DNA of 64,000 nt from Acinetobacter baylyi DSM 14961 = CIP 107474 (lineage in GTDB: Bacteria > Pseudomonadota > Gammaproteobacteria > Pseudomonadales > Moraxellaceae), in contig NZ_KB849628.1 of NCBI RefSeq assembly GCF_000368685.1, positions 1,085,758-1,149,757 on the forward strand. Direction: 5' to 3'. Of the stretch, positions 46,944 to 56,125 are shown piece by piece. Position 1 is the stretch's first letter, and each line of letters starts with the position of its first letter. The notes under the pieces are model-generated. The model searched no databases and was not told where the DNA came from. It worked only from the letters and a program-made list of their open reading frames with translations. The translations under genes and the position numbers were made by a program.

Positions 46944-47192
46944 CTAAGAAAGAAATAGAAATAACCGTCTAATCACAGAGAATGTTTTTCGAGATAATTG
47001 TGGAAAAAGAAATCCCAAACCAAATAAAAACAAGACTGTTAGAACAATTATTATTTCAGGCTTCCATTCAGAACTTATATATTTTGCCACGAACAATGCG
47101 ATTGCCCATCCTAAAATACCCCCTGTGAGTGCATATAATCCTCCAAATATAAATCGATCTTTTATTGTCCAAGAATCTATATTTTTTTTCAT
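46944..47192 (-). CDS. Small membrane protein
   Basis: The product is 82 residues with two clear membrane helices (FGGLYALTGGILGWAIALFV; then IIIVLTVLFLFGLGFLFP). It starts with MKKNIDSWTIKDR, lysine-rich and cytoplasmic by charge. The family is unknown. It lies between the two tRNA-Leu copies on the strand opposite to glxK. Confidence 0.6.
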   Translation of the reverse strand: MKKNIDSWTIKDRFIFGGLYALTGGILGWAIALFVAKYISSEWKPEIIIVLTVLFLFGLGFLFPQLSRKTFSVIRRLFLFLS

Positions 47193-47291
47193 TCAAATTT
47201 CTCTTAAATATTTTTATGACGTTTGATGCTATCTTGAAGATTAAAACTGATTCCCCTTCACATTTATTTAAAAATAAGTTGTATATCTATA

Positions 47292-48455
47292 ATGCCAAAA
47301 ACTTTTGTACTTGCACCCGACTCATTTAAAGAAAGTATGAGCGCCATTGAAGCTTGCGAGGCGATGCAAGCGGGATTACAAAACGTATTTCCCGATGCTC
47401 ATTTTATTCTATGCCCTATGGCTGACGGCGGTGAAGGAACAGTCGATGCATTGATTAATGCTGCTCAAGGCAAACGAATTAATATCAATGTCATGGGTCC
47501 CTTACCCACCCAAATAATTAATACTTATTTTGGGTTAATTGATGAAGGAAAAACAGCCGTCATTGAAATGGCCAAAGCCAATGGCATTCATCTACTCTCA
47601 CCAGCGCAGCGTAATCCATTACATACCTCTACTTTTGGAACGGGTGAAATGATTCGTGCCGCGCTTGATCTTAAAGTTTCAAAAATTATTATCGGATTGG
47701 GCGGTAGCGTGACCAATGATGCAGGTATGGGAATGGCGATGGCACTGGGTGTACGGTTTCTTGATCATTATGGATTAACCGTACCCTTGGGTGGTGGTAA
47801 TTTAGTGCAGATTTGCACAATGGATCTGTCACAGCTTGATCCACGTCTCAAAGATGTTGAAATTATTATTGCCAGTGATGTAAACAATCCTCTGTTAGGT
47901 GTTCAAGGAGCAAGTTATATTTTCGGCCCTCAAAAGGGGGCTACAGCAGAAATGATTAAGCAACTTGAAGCTAATATTACTCACTTTGCTCATATAGTCG
48001 AACAGCAACTCAAAAGAGAATTTAAAGCGATTGCAGGTGCAGGCGCAGCGGGTGGACTGGCATTTGGACTTATGGCGTTTACTGCAGCCAAAATTCAATC
48101 TGGTGTAGAAACAGTGATTCAAAATACACACTTACATGAGGCGATTCAGCAAGCTGATTATGTATTTACAGGCGAAGGTGGAATAGATTTTCAAACCAAA
48201 TTTGGTAAAACACCAATCGGTGTAGCTCATCTTGCACAGTCCTTAGGTAAACCTGTGATTGCATGCGCTGGATATATCGGATCTGGGATTAATGAACTTT
48301 ATGAACATGGAATGACAGCAATTTTTGGAATTTTAGATAAAACTACAGATATTGATAGTGCTTGCAAAAATGGCAAGGAGAATCTCGCAAGAACAAGCGA
48401 AAATATTGGCCGCCTCATTGCCCAAGTAGATCAATTTAAGACACCCTCAGAGTAG
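47292..48455 (+). CDS. glxK: Glycerate kinase GlxK-type
   Basis: The product is 387 residues. FVLAPDSFKESMSA at the start, MADGGEGTVDALI, IIGLGGSVTNDAGMGMA and GAGAAGGLAFGLMAF are the signatures of the class II-like glycerate kinase (GlxK/GarK) family. It phosphorylates glycerate to 2-phosphoglycerate with ATP. It stands alone between the two tRNA-Leu copies. Confidence 0.95.
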   Translation: MPKTFVLAPDSFKESMSAIEACEAMQAGLQNVFPDAHFILCPMADGGEGTVDALINAAQGKRININVMGPLPTQIINTYFGLIDEGKTAVIEMAKANGIHLLSPAQRNPLHTSTFGTGEMIRAALDLKVSKIIIGLGGSVTNDAGMGMAMALGVRFLDHYGLTVPLGGGNLVQICTMDLSQLDPRLKDVEIIIASDVNNPLLGVQGASYIFGPQKGATAEMIKQLEANITHFAHIVEQQLKREFKAIAGAGAAGGLAFGLMAFTAAKIQSGVETVIQNTHLHEAIQQADYVFTGEGGIDFQTKFGKTPIGVAHLAQSLGKPVIACAGYIGSGINELYEHGMTAIFGILDKTTDIDSACKNGKENLARTSENIGRLIAQVDQFKTPSE

Positions 48456-48528
48456 TTGCTTGAAAAAACTACAAATAATTTGAGTTATTCTTGCCAATCG
48501 TAAACTCTTGAACTATGATTGCCCACAT

Positions 48529-48614
48529 GCCCGGGTGGTGAAATAGGTAGACACAGGGGATTTAAAATCCCCCGCCCTCAAAGCGTGCCGGTTCGAGTCC
48601 GGCCCCGGGCACCA
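48529..48614 (+). tRNA. tRNA-Leu(UAA), copy 2
   Basis: It is identical over 86 bases to the copy at 46750-46835, anticodon UAA, with encoded CCA. The downstream hairpins also resemble those of copy 1. Confidence 0.97.
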
Positions 48615-48669
48615 TTTCAATTAATGAAAATGGTCACGATAAAGAATCCAGCAATAGCTGGTTTTTTTT
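48611..48669 (+). terminator. Tandem hairpins after tRNA-Leu copy 2
   Basis: ACCATTTCA...TGAAAATGGT and CCAGC-AATA-GCTGG followed by a run of eight T. It is a homologue of the hairpins after copy 1, with the loops diverged. Confidence 0.78.
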
Positions 48670-49030
48670 ATATCTGAAGTTTAGAGAAAATTATAAACTC
48701 AAATGCTATTATCGCATTTCATCACCATCTGAATAACTACCCATATTGATACACATGATTCATTTGCATCTAGTACACAATCAAAATATATAAAACATTT
48801 AATGTGAATAACTGTTATTCAGTAATGCAGTCGATATCAAAATTAGCTTTTTTGGCTCTTTTATTGAGATATTTGATAGTTTATTTAGATTCTATTTAGA
48901 ATAGTTTTTAATCATCACATATTGATAAATAACATTTATGCTTTAACCTCGTTTTGATTTTACGCCATAGATTATTCAATTTATCTATTTAGATGAGGCG
49001 TAAAATAATCAGCCTTGTGGAGAATGGTGA
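48670..49030. other. AT-rich intergenic region with an inverted repeat
   Basis: No gene is seen. ATTTTACGCC (48957-48966) and GGCGTAAAAT (48997-49006) are perfect 10-bp arms 30 bp apart, just downstream of the DUF5713 gene stop; they could form a long hairpin or be a protein site. Confidence 0.5.
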
Positions 49031-49345
49031 TTACCATTCCCGATTTGCGACCAGTTCTTCTAAATCAATATCGAGATAACCCGCTTCTTGCACGACCATC
49101 ATCATGGCCTCAGCAATATAATCAGTCGCAGTTTCATCCAAACCCGAGTCTAAATCTTCAAACAAAGGCTTCATCTCATTAATTCTGACTAAAGTTAAAG
49201 CTGCCAATTGGTAAATATCAGATTCAGACTTATGATTTTTTTGAATTTTTTTAAAAAAATCTAGAATATGCTGTTTGACTTCAGCCACTAAAACCTCAGG
49301 ATAATAGCCATCATCAAACATCGGGAGAAGAAGATCGTTAAACAT
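49031..49345 (-). CDS. DUF5713-like protein
   Basis: ATG 49345 gives 104 residues; GTG 49351 is an alternative. FDDGYYPEVLV near the start, the central acidic helices, FEDLDSGLDETATDYIAEAM and the terminal LVANREW recall the DUF5713 family (which ends REW). It is a small soluble acidic protein of unknown function, downstream of folP. Confidence 0.72.
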   Translation of the reverse strand: MFNDLLLPMFDDGYYPEVLVAEVKQHILDFFKKIQKNHKSESDIYQLAALTLVRINEMKPLFEDLDSGLDETATDYIAEAMMMVVQEAGYLDIDLEELVANREW

Positions 49346-49428
49346 CAGCACATCTTTTTAATAAAAACGTGCTGCTTATATCATAAGTTTTATCAAAAGG
49401 CGACTGTTTTTAATACAGCAGTTTCAAC

Positions 49429-50280
49429 TCAGGCATTGAGTGCTGCTTGCCAAACGCGTATTGCATCTACCATAGCCTTGACATCATGAACCCTGACGAT
49501 TGAAGCACCTTGTTGTAGGCTTATCAGATGCCCTGCTACGCTACCAATAGCACGCTGATCGGCGGTCGCTCCTTGTAAGGCTTCACCAATAAAACGTTTT
49601 CGGGATAAACCAGAGAGTATCGGATACCCCATTGCATTAAACTTCCATAACTCGTTTAAAAGTTTTAAATTCTGCCCAGCATTCTTTGCAAAACCAAAAC
49701 CAGGATCAACCACAATATTTTCAACTCGTATTCCATGATCAAGTGCGTCTTGAATACGCTGACTTAACTCATGCATCACCTCTGCAACAACATCGCCATA
49801 CTGATCTAATTGATTCATGGTAGTGGGTTCGCCACGCATATGCATGATGATGACAGGAATATCAAGTTGTGCTGCTGTTTCAATCGCCTGAGGGCGGGTT
49901 AATGCCCTTACATCATTCCAAATATGCGCACCTGCTTCTATGGCAGCTTTAATCACTTCTGGCTGGCTGGTATCAATTGACAAGATGATTTTCTCTTTAG
50001 ATAGCATCTCCACCACTGGTACTACACGTCGTATTTCTTCCTCAATCTCAACAGAGGATGCGCCTGGACGTGTCGATTCTCCACCAATATCAATAATAGA
50101 TGCACCATCACCAATCATTTGCATGGCATGTGCATATGCTTTCTCTTTTTGATGATGCTGTCCACCATCGCTAAACGAGTCTGGTGTTACATTTAAAATC
50201 CCCATGACCTGTGGCTCAGATAAATCAAGTAAATATGATCCACATTTCAATTGTTTTTGAGGCAAAGGGCTTAAATGCAT
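49429..50280 (-). CDS. folP: Dihydropteroate synthase FolP
   Basis: The product is 283 residues. MGILNVTPDSFSDGG, IDIGGESTRPGA, VIIMHMRGEPTTM and DPGFGFAKNAGQN are the pterin- and phosphate-binding signatures; SGLSRKRFIGE follows. It condenses p-aminobenzoate with the pterin diphosphate and is the sulfonamide target. It lies downstream of ftsH but is separated from it by a terminator. Confidence 0.97.
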   Translation of the reverse strand: MHLSPLPQKQLKCGSYLLDLSEPQVMGILNVTPDSFSDGGQHHQKEKAYAHAMQMIGDGASIIDIGGESTRPGASSVEIEEEIRRVVPVVEMLSKEKIILSIDTSQPEVIKAAIEAGAHIWNDVRALTRPQAIETAAQLDIPVIIMHMRGEPTTMNQLDQYGDVVAEVMHELSQRIQDALDHGIRVENIVVDPGFGFAKNAGQNLKLLNELWKFNAMGYPILSGLSRKRFIGEALQGATADQRAIGSVAGHLISLQQGASIVRVHDVKAMVDAIRVWQAALNA

Positions 50281-50371
50281 TTTTTACTCCATTTATTGAT
50301 AAATAGCTTGAGTATATACGTTTTAAAAAAATGATTTCATTTGACACCCAGTCAAATAACATCCAAATAAA

Positions 50372-50395
50372 AAAGAGCTGCCTAAGCAGCTCTTT
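50372..50395 (-). terminator. Terminator of ftsH
   Basis: AAAGAGCTGC and GCAGCTCTTT form a 10-bp stem around a CTAA/TTAG loop; on the minus strand TTTTTATTT follows. It lies 13 bp after the ftsH stop and before folP. Confidence 0.85.
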
Positions 50396-50408
50396 CAAAC
50401 TAAAAGAT

Positions 50409-52304
50409 TTAACCCATTGAAGGTAGAGGTGGTGGTGTAGATGGACCATTACTTGGCGGTTCAACATCAATTACTGGGTTTTCCGCTACATATACTTTTG
50501 GTGGACGTGGTTCACGACCTTCCATAATGTCACGTACTTGCTCACGATCAATAGTTTCCCACTCCATCAGCGCTTTAACCATCACATGTGCTTTATCCTT
50601 GTTCTGTTCAAGAATATCCCAGGCAACTTTATATTGCTCATCCAAAATACGACGAACTTCCTGATCGACCTGCTGCTGAGTTGCCTCAGAAATGGTACGA
50701 CTACCGACATTACCAAAGAAACCTTGAGTATTGTCATCTTCGTAGACCATTACACCTAGTCGATCTGACATGCCATATTTGGTGACCATTGCACGCGCCA
50801 TTTTAGTTGCACGTTCAAAGTCATTGGATGCACCAGTAGATTGCTGATTAATGAAGATTTCTTCAGCAATACGTCCACCAAACAAAATGGAAATTTCATT
50901 TAGCATTTTGTCTTTATAATGACTAATCTGGTCTTGTTCAGGCAATTGCCAAGTTACACCCAATGCCCAACCACGTGGCATAATCGTCACCTTGTGCACA
51001 GGATCTGTGCCTGGTAGCACCTCTGCAACAATCGCATGTCCAGATTCATGGTAAGCCGTAGCACGACGTTCTTCTTCACGAAGAATCATTGATTTACGCT
51101 CTGGTCCCATATAAATCTTGTCTTTAGCATCTTCAAAGTCATGCATATCCACCGTATTTTTATTACGACGGGCAGCAAACAATGCAGCTTCATTCACAAG
51201 ATTTGCAAGTTGCGCACCAGAAAATCCTGGTGTACCACGTGCCAACACTTTTACATCCACACCAGTCACAGACGGAAGCTTGGTTAAATGCACATTTAAA
51301 ATTTGCTCACGTCCATTAATGTCTGGCAAACCAACCATCACTTGACGGTCAAAACGACCTGGACGAAGTAACGCTTTATCAAGTACATCAACACGGTTGG
51401 TTGCAGCAATAACAATTACACCTTCATTACCTTCAAAACCATCCATTTCAACCAGCATCTGGTTTAAGGTCTGCTCACGCTCATCATGTCCACCACCAGT
51501 ACCCGAACCACGATGGCGACCAACCGCATCAATCTCATCGATAAAGATAATGCATGGCGCATGACGTTTAGCTTGCTCAAACATATCACGTACACGAGAA
51601 GCACCTACACCCACAAACATTTCGACAAAATCAGAACCTGAAATGCTAAAAAATGGTACTTTTGCTTCACCTGCAATGGCTTTCGCCAATAGCGTTTTAC
51701 CTGTTCCTGGAGGTCCTACCATTAATACGCCGCGCGGAATAGTCGCACCAAGACGTTTAAATTTAGCAGGATCCTTTAAAAAATCTACGATCTCTACAAC
51801 TTCTTGTTTTGCTTCGTCACAGCCAGCAACATCTTTAAATGTTACCTTGATCTGGTCTTCAGAAAGCATTTTTGCTTTTGATTTACCAAAACTCATTGGA
51901 CCGTTCTTACCGCCTGCACCGCCACCCATGTTTCGCATAAAGAACATGAATAACAAAATGATTAAAAGCACAGGGAAACTAGCAATGAGAAGTTGCATCA
52001 ACAAGCCTTGACGTTGAGGTGCAGTACCTTCAACCACAACTTTATTTTTGTTTAGGCTAGGTAAAAGCTCAGTGTCTTCAACTTGTGGACGTACTGTCTC
52101 AAAGTGAGAGCCATTGGTTTTCTCACCACTAATATTCAAACCATCAATAGTGACTTGCTTAATTTGACCAGCATTTACCGACGCAACAAATTCCGAATAA
52201 TTCATTGCAGCAGGCTTATTACGGTCACTGATGTTACTGAAAATCAAGATCAGAACACCAAGTATTATTAGCCACAATACGGCATTCTTGAAGAGATCGC
52301 TCAA
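50409..52304 (-). CDS. ftsH: ATP-dependent zinc metalloprotease FtsH
   Basis: The product is 631 residues, the family length. Two N-terminal membrane helices flank a periplasmic domain; the AAA module has Walker [15 protein letters not shown], Walker [12 protein letters not shown] and the [12 protein letters not shown]; the protease site is [13 protein letters not shown] with a later Asp-containing helix. It degrades membrane and regulatory proteins, including heat-shock sigma factor and LPS enzymes in relatives. It is encoded downstream of rlmE as in E. coli. Confidence 0.98.
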   Translation of the reverse strand: MSDLFKNAVLWLIILGVLILIFSNISDRNKPAAMNYSEFVASVNAGQIKQVTIDGLNISGEKTNGSHFETVRPQVEDTELLPSLNKNKVVVEGTAPQRQGLLMQLLIASFPVLLIILLFMFFMRNMGGGAGGKNGPMSFGKSKAKMLSEDQIKVTFKDVAGCDEAKQEVVEIVDFLKDPAKFKRLGATIPRGVLMVGPPGTGKTLLAKAIAGEAKVPFFSISGSDFVEMFVGVGASRVRDMFEQAKRHAPCIIFIDEIDAVGRHRGSGTGGGHDEREQTLNQMLVEMDGFEGNEGVIVIAATNRVDVLDKALLRPGRFDRQVMVGLPDINGREQILNVHLTKLPSVTGVDVKVLARGTPGFSGAQLANLVNEAALFAARRNKNTVDMHDFEDAKDKIYMGPERKSMILREEERRATAYHESGHAIVAEVLPGTDPVHKVTIMPRGWALGVTWQLPEQDQISHYKDKMLNEISILFGGRIAEEIFINQQSTGASNDFERATKMARAMVTKYGMSDRLGVMVYEDDNTQGFFGNVGSRTISEATQQQVDQEVRRILDEQYKVAWDILEQNKDKAHVMVKALMEWETIDREQVRDIMEGREPRPPKVYVAENPVIDVEPPSNGPSTPPPLPSMG

Positions 52305-52437
52305 AGCTTTATTCCCATTATCAATCGAATTTGATCATGCCCACATACATGGGTTGACCGTAGTACACAGCAAGTCTCGTGCTTGCAATTTCAAAAAGTA
52401 CAAAATGCACAATTTTTAGCAGATTGGCAAGTAAACT

Positions 52438-53088
52438 TTATTGCAAGGCTTTTTTACGGCCCTGACCGATCAAGAAAACTTCTTTTGATCGTGCACGAGA
52501 GGCAGCAGGTTTTACAGTTTTTAGGACATCAAAACTATCGACAACCTGCTTACGAAATTCATCAAAACCTGATCCCTGGAAAACTTTAACGACAAACTGA
52601 CCATCTGGACCAAGTACTTTTTGAGCAAAATCTAAAGCCAATTCACATAAATAAATCTGACGTGGCTGATCTACTGCCCTATTACCTGATGTATTGGGGG
52701 CCATATCTGAAATTACAATGTCTACAGTACGCCCATTTAAAATATTTAACAATTTTTCGAATACTTCTTCTTCCCGAAAGTCACCTTGCAGGAATGTCAC
52801 ATCAGGCAGAGTATCCATTGCCAAAATATCAGACGCGATGACCAATCCCTTACTACCGACAAGTTTACCAGCAATTTGAGACCAGCTTCCTGGAGCTGCT
52901 CCCAAATCTACTACGGTCATACCAGGTTTGATCAGCCGATATTTTTCTTGAATTTCAAGAAGTTTATACGCAGCACGTGCTCGATAGCCCTCTTTTTGAG
53001 CCTTTTTAACAAAGGGATCATCCAGATGCTCTCTCATCCACGCACGACTACTTTTAGATAACTTCTGGTTGGTGATGCGTGTCGCCAT
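52438..53088 (-). CDS. rlmE: 23S rRNA 2'-O-methyltransferase RlmE (FtsJ)
   Basis: The product is 216 residues. [18 protein letters not shown] at the start, [15 protein letters not shown] (SAM motif), [15 protein letters not shown] and a K-D-K-E type tetrad complete the FtsJ fold. It methylates U2552 of 23S rRNA in the large subunit. It is divergent from yhbY and upstream of ftsH. Confidence 0.96.
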   Translation of the reverse strand: MATRITNQKLSKSSRAWMREHLDDPFVKKAQKEGYRARAAYKLLEIQEKYRLIKPGMTVVDLGAAPGSWSQIAGKLVGSKGLVIASDILAMDTLPDVTFLQGDFREEEVFEKLLNILNGRTVDIVISDMAPNTSGNRAVDQPRQIYLCELALDFAQKVLGPDGQFVVKVFQGSGFDEFRKQVVDSFDVLKTVKPAASRARSKEVFLIGQGRKKALQ

Positions 53089-53285
53089 AACTTACTAAAT
53101 ATTAAAAAACTTCCGATCTTATATTGTACGTGAAAATCAATATGCTTGCAGTATGGATATGTATCTAATCAATATGCTTTTATGTGATTTTTTTCTATGG
53201 TGTTAATCGATTATTTCAACAAAGCCTAGCGCGTTTGATCACGTAGTTTGTTATACTAAAGCGCTTTTAATCCTAGGTAGTTTCA

Positions 53286-53612
53286 ATGGCAGCTTTATCT
53301 ATCCAAGAACGTAAACGTTTACGTCAAATCGGGCATGCGCTCAATCCAGTAGTCATGATCGGTGGTCAGGGATTGACTGAAGGTGTTATCGAAGAAGCAA
53401 ATCGCGCTCTCACTGATCACGAATTAATCAAAATCAAAATCGCAGGCGAAGATCGTGAAACTCGTGCTCAAGTCATTGATGAATTAGTTCAAGTGACCGG
53501 TGCAGAAGCTGTTCAGAAAATTGGTAAAATTGTTTTGCTTTATAAAAAAGCAGCCAAGCAAAATCCAAATCTTTCAAATCTTGTTCGTCATGCGCATATA
53601 GCTAACAAATAG
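53286..53612 (+). CDS. yhbY: YhbY-family ribosome-associated RNA-binding protein
   Basis: The product is 108 residues, a single CRM domain. ALNPVVMIGGQGLTEGVIEE with the GxxG loop, then DHELIKIKIAGEDRETR, are diagnostic. It binds pre-50S particles. The divergent rlmE-yhbY pair is conserved in gammaproteobacteria. Confidence 0.95.
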   Translation: MAALSIQERKRLRQIGHALNPVVMIGGQGLTEGVIEEANRALTDHELIKIKIAGEDRETRAQVIDELVQVTGAEAVQKIGKIVLLYKKAAKQNPNLSNLVRHAHIANK

Positions 53613-53624
53613 TCGACTGAATCT

Positions 53625-54161
53625 ATGGCGAGCTATGAACTAAATGCATTTGATCGTTTTGATACGATTTCTGTGGTGGGTGCGATTGAACAACAATCGC
53701 CCCATCTACTTAATATCGGATTTTGGTTAAGAGATCCGAATCAATTCATCACATGGCCAAAAAAGGTTGTTGCGCATCCTCGTCAAGACTTTTTATGGAA
53801 CAGCACCTGTTTTGAGGTTTTCATTGGAGTCAAAGGTGAGGACTTTTACCGAGAAGTAAATCTCTCCCCTTCTCAGGCATGGCAGGTGTATCAGTTTGAA
53901 GAATATCGTTACCCTGAAAATATGCCACCTGTTCCCGCATATGATATTGAACTGATCAAGCTAGAACGTACACATTATGGTATGAGTATTGGGCTTGATT
54001 TAAGCTTGTTTATACAAAAGTTTAATTTAAAGTGGTCGGATATTTATATCGGATTATCCGCTGTACTGGAAACCAGTCAGGGAATTCAATATTACGCGAT
54101 GCAGCATAGTAGCCCTCAGGCAGATTTTCATAATAAGCGTGACTGGCTACATCAGTTTTAA
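53625..54161 (+). CDS. DOMON-like domain protein
   Basis: The product is 178 residues. WNSTCFEVFIGVKGEDFYRE and VNLSPSQAWQVYQFEEYR are typical of the DOMON-like type 1 family (sugar- or haem-binding folds). The start lies 12 bp after the yhbY stop. No signal peptide is seen. The role is unknown. Confidence 0.8.
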   Translation: MASYELNAFDRFDTISVVGAIEQQSPHLLNIGFWLRDPNQFITWPKKVVAHPRQDFLWNSTCFEVFIGVKGEDFYREVNLSPSQAWQVYQFEEYRYPENMPPVPAYDIELIKLERTHYGMSIGLDLSLFIQKFNLKWSDIYIGLSAVLETSQGIQYYAMQHSSPQADFHNKRDWLHQF

Positions 54162-54192
54162 AAAAAGCGAGATTTTTTATCTCGCTTTTTTC
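54160..54192. terminator. Bidirectional terminator
   Basis: AAAAAAGCGAGAT and ATCTCGCTTTTTT form a stem between the convergent DOMON-like gene and the coiled-coil gene. Confidence 0.85.
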
Positions 54193-54197
54193 TTTTT

Positions 54198-54626
54198 TTA
54201 AATACGTTCGCGAGCCTTGCTCCATGCTTCAAGTGCATGTTCCTTCGAGCGTTTCAAAACACCAGACAGTGTATCTTTATGCTTTAGTGTGACCTGATTG
54301 ATATCTTGTTTAACTTCTTTTCCAATTTTACCTAAATCATCAGATAAATTTACTAGCTCATTTTTAAGCACCGTAACAAGTTCTGATAAATCACCCTGAG
54401 AGTGATTAAATTGAGATTTAATGACTTCAAGACGTTTGACAATATCAGACTTAATTTGAACCAATTGGGTCTGAATAGTTTGATTTAATTCTTTTGCTTC
54501 AGCTTCAATTTTCTCTTGTGTATCAGATAAAATATCCTGTACCTGAGCTGTCGTTTCGGTATAAAGCTGCTCAACTTGCTGTTGATGGACTTGTACTGCT
54601 TCTTTTAATGGCTTTTTTGTTGTCAT
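54198..54626 (-). CDS. Alpha-helical phasin-like coiled-coil protein
   Basis: The product is 142 residues, nearly all helix-forming, with heptad-like Leu/Ile/Val spacing (VQVHQQQVEQLYTETTAQVQ; LVTVLKNELVNLSDDLGKIG). It has no membrane or signal segment. Composition and length suggest a phasin or apolipoprotein-like helical bundle. The ATG at 54626 is supported by an AGGGG site. Confidence 0.65.
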   Translation of the reverse strand: MTTKKPLKEAVQVHQQQVEQLYTETTAQVQDILSDTQEKIEAEAKELNQTIQTQLVQIKSDIVKRLEVIKSQFNHSQGDLSELVTVLKNELVNLSDDLGKIGKEVKQDINQVTLKHKDTLSGVLKRSKEHALEAWSKARERI

Positions 54627-54837
54627 GTCAGTTCCCCTGAATCGTAATGATATTTGGCATGCTGGCTGCCTGCTGATTATAGTAAGCTGTTCTAAATATC
54701 AATCGGCAAATATTGTTGGACAATCAAATATTTCACTGAATTTAATCAGTGCTAAAAAGTAAAATTGAGTAAAAACAATAAATTGTTTTAATTCAATATT
54801 TCCAAATAAAAACATGGACTTTAACCCTATCCATGCG

Positions 54838-54843
54838 TATAAT
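54838..54843 (+). promoter_or_regulatory. Probable carA promoter -10 box
   Basis: TATAAT is found at 54838-54843, preceded by GCG, a match to the sigma-70 consensus. The -35 is not clear. Transcription would begin near 54850, giving a leader of about 120 nt that contains the hairpin at 54861-54931. Confidence 0.6.
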
Positions 54844-54860
54844 GCGCTGTTAAGTTATAA

Positions 54861-54931
54861 GCGAGCAGACTGAAGGGAGGGGCGTGTTTTTTGAAGACAG
54901 CCTACCTTTTTTTATGTCTACTCGCTTTTTT
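54861..54931 (+). promoter_or_regulatory. Probable transcription attenuator in the carA leader
   Basis: GCGAGCAGAC (54861-54870) pairs with GTCTACTCGC (54916-54925) with one mismatch, followed by TTTTTT (54926-54931), an intrinsic terminator between the promoter and carA. Inside, GGGAGG (54875-54880) can pair with CCTACC (54901-54906) with one mismatch. The signal is unknown; pyrimidine or arginine control of carAB is usual. A short frame at 54914 opens from the 3' arm. Confidence 0.6.
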
Positions 54932-54971
54932 ACAGCCCTAATTTTTGTGGTTTTAATTCAGGAGCTTTGGT

Positions 54972-56111
54972 TTGAGCACCCCCGCCATTTTAGCCCTTGC
55001 TGATGGAACGATCTTTAAAGGTACGTCTATCGGTGCTACGGGTTCAACGACTGGTGAAGTCGTTTTTAATACCGCCATGACTGGCTATCAAGAAATTCTG
55101 ACCGATCCAAGTTATGCACAACAACTTGTGACTCTTACCTATCCTCACATCGGAAATACTGGATGTAACGAAGAAGACACCGAATCTGGTCGCATCCATA
55201 AAGTATGGGCAAATGGTCTTATCATTCGTGATCTTCCTTTACTTCATAGTAATTTCCGTTCTGAACAATCTTTGGCTGAATACTTAATACAACACAATGT
55301 TGTTGCAATTGCAGATATTGATACCCGTAAATTGACTCGTATCTTGCGTGATAAAGGTGCACAAAACGGTTGTATTTTGGCTGGTGAAAATATTACAGAA
55401 GAAGAAGCTCTAGCTAAAGCACGTGCCTTTGGTGGTCTAAACGGTCTGGATCTTGCAAAAGAATGCTGTGATCCAAATGGTTTTGAATGGACTGAAGGTT
55501 CATGGGAATTGGGGAAAGGTTTTACTCAACCTGAACTCAAATACCATGTCGTAGCATATGATTACGGTGTCAAAACCAACATCTTACGTATGCTTGCAGA
55601 TCGTGGCTGTAAACTCACTGTTGTACCTGCCCAGACTCCTGCTGAGCAAGTACTTGCCCTTAATCCAGATGGCGTGTTCCTGTCTAATGGCCCTGGCGAT
55701 CCAGCAGCATGTGATTATGCCATTGAAGCAGTTAAAACCATCGTCGAAACAACAAATCTACCCGTATTTGGTATTTGTTTAGGTCATCAGATTTTAGCGC
55801 TCGCATCAGGTGCCAAAACCATGAAAATGAATCATGGTCACCACGGTGCAAACCATCCTGTACAAAACCTCGAACAAGGTACAGTGATGATTACTTCTCA
55901 AAACCACGGCTTTGCTGTTGATGAAAGTACCTTACCTGCAAACTTGAAAGTAACACATCGTTCATTGTTTGATGGTACAAACCAGGGTATTCACCGTACA
56001 GATAAACCAGCGTTTAGCTTCCAGGGTCATCCTGAAGCCAGCCCAGGTCCGCATGACTGTGCCCCATTGTTCGATCATTTCATCGAACTTATTGAAGCAG
56101 CTAAGAAGTAA
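54972..56111 (+). CDS. carA: Carbamoyl-phosphate synthase small subunit
   Basis: The product is 379 residues. TTG 54972, eight bases after AGGAG, is the start. An N-terminal domain (about 1-150) precedes the class I glutaminase with the catalytic Cys in [14 protein letters not shown] and His/Glu in [13 protein letters not shown]. It supplies ammonia to CarB for carbamoyl phosphate, used in arginine and pyrimidine synthesis. The downstream gap to carB is 14 bp. Confidence 0.97.
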   Translation: MSTPAILALADGTIFKGTSIGATGSTTGEVVFNTAMTGYQEILTDPSYAQQLVTLTYPHIGNTGCNEEDTESGRIHKVWANGLIIRDLPLLHSNFRSEQSLAEYLIQHNVVAIADIDTRKLTRILRDKGAQNGCILAGENITEEEALAKARAFGGLNGLDLAKECCDPNGFEWTEGSWELGKGFTQPELKYHVVAYDYGVKTNILRMLADRGCKLTVVPAQTPAEQVLALNPDGVFLSNGPGDPAACDYAIEAVKTIVETTNLPVFGICLGHQILALASGAKTMKMNHGHHGANHPVQNLEQGTVMITSQNHGFAVDESTLPANLKVTHRSLFDGTNQGIHRTDKPAFSFQGHPEASPGPHDCAPLFDHFIELIEAAKK

Positions 56112-56125
56112 TTAAGGAGCGTATA

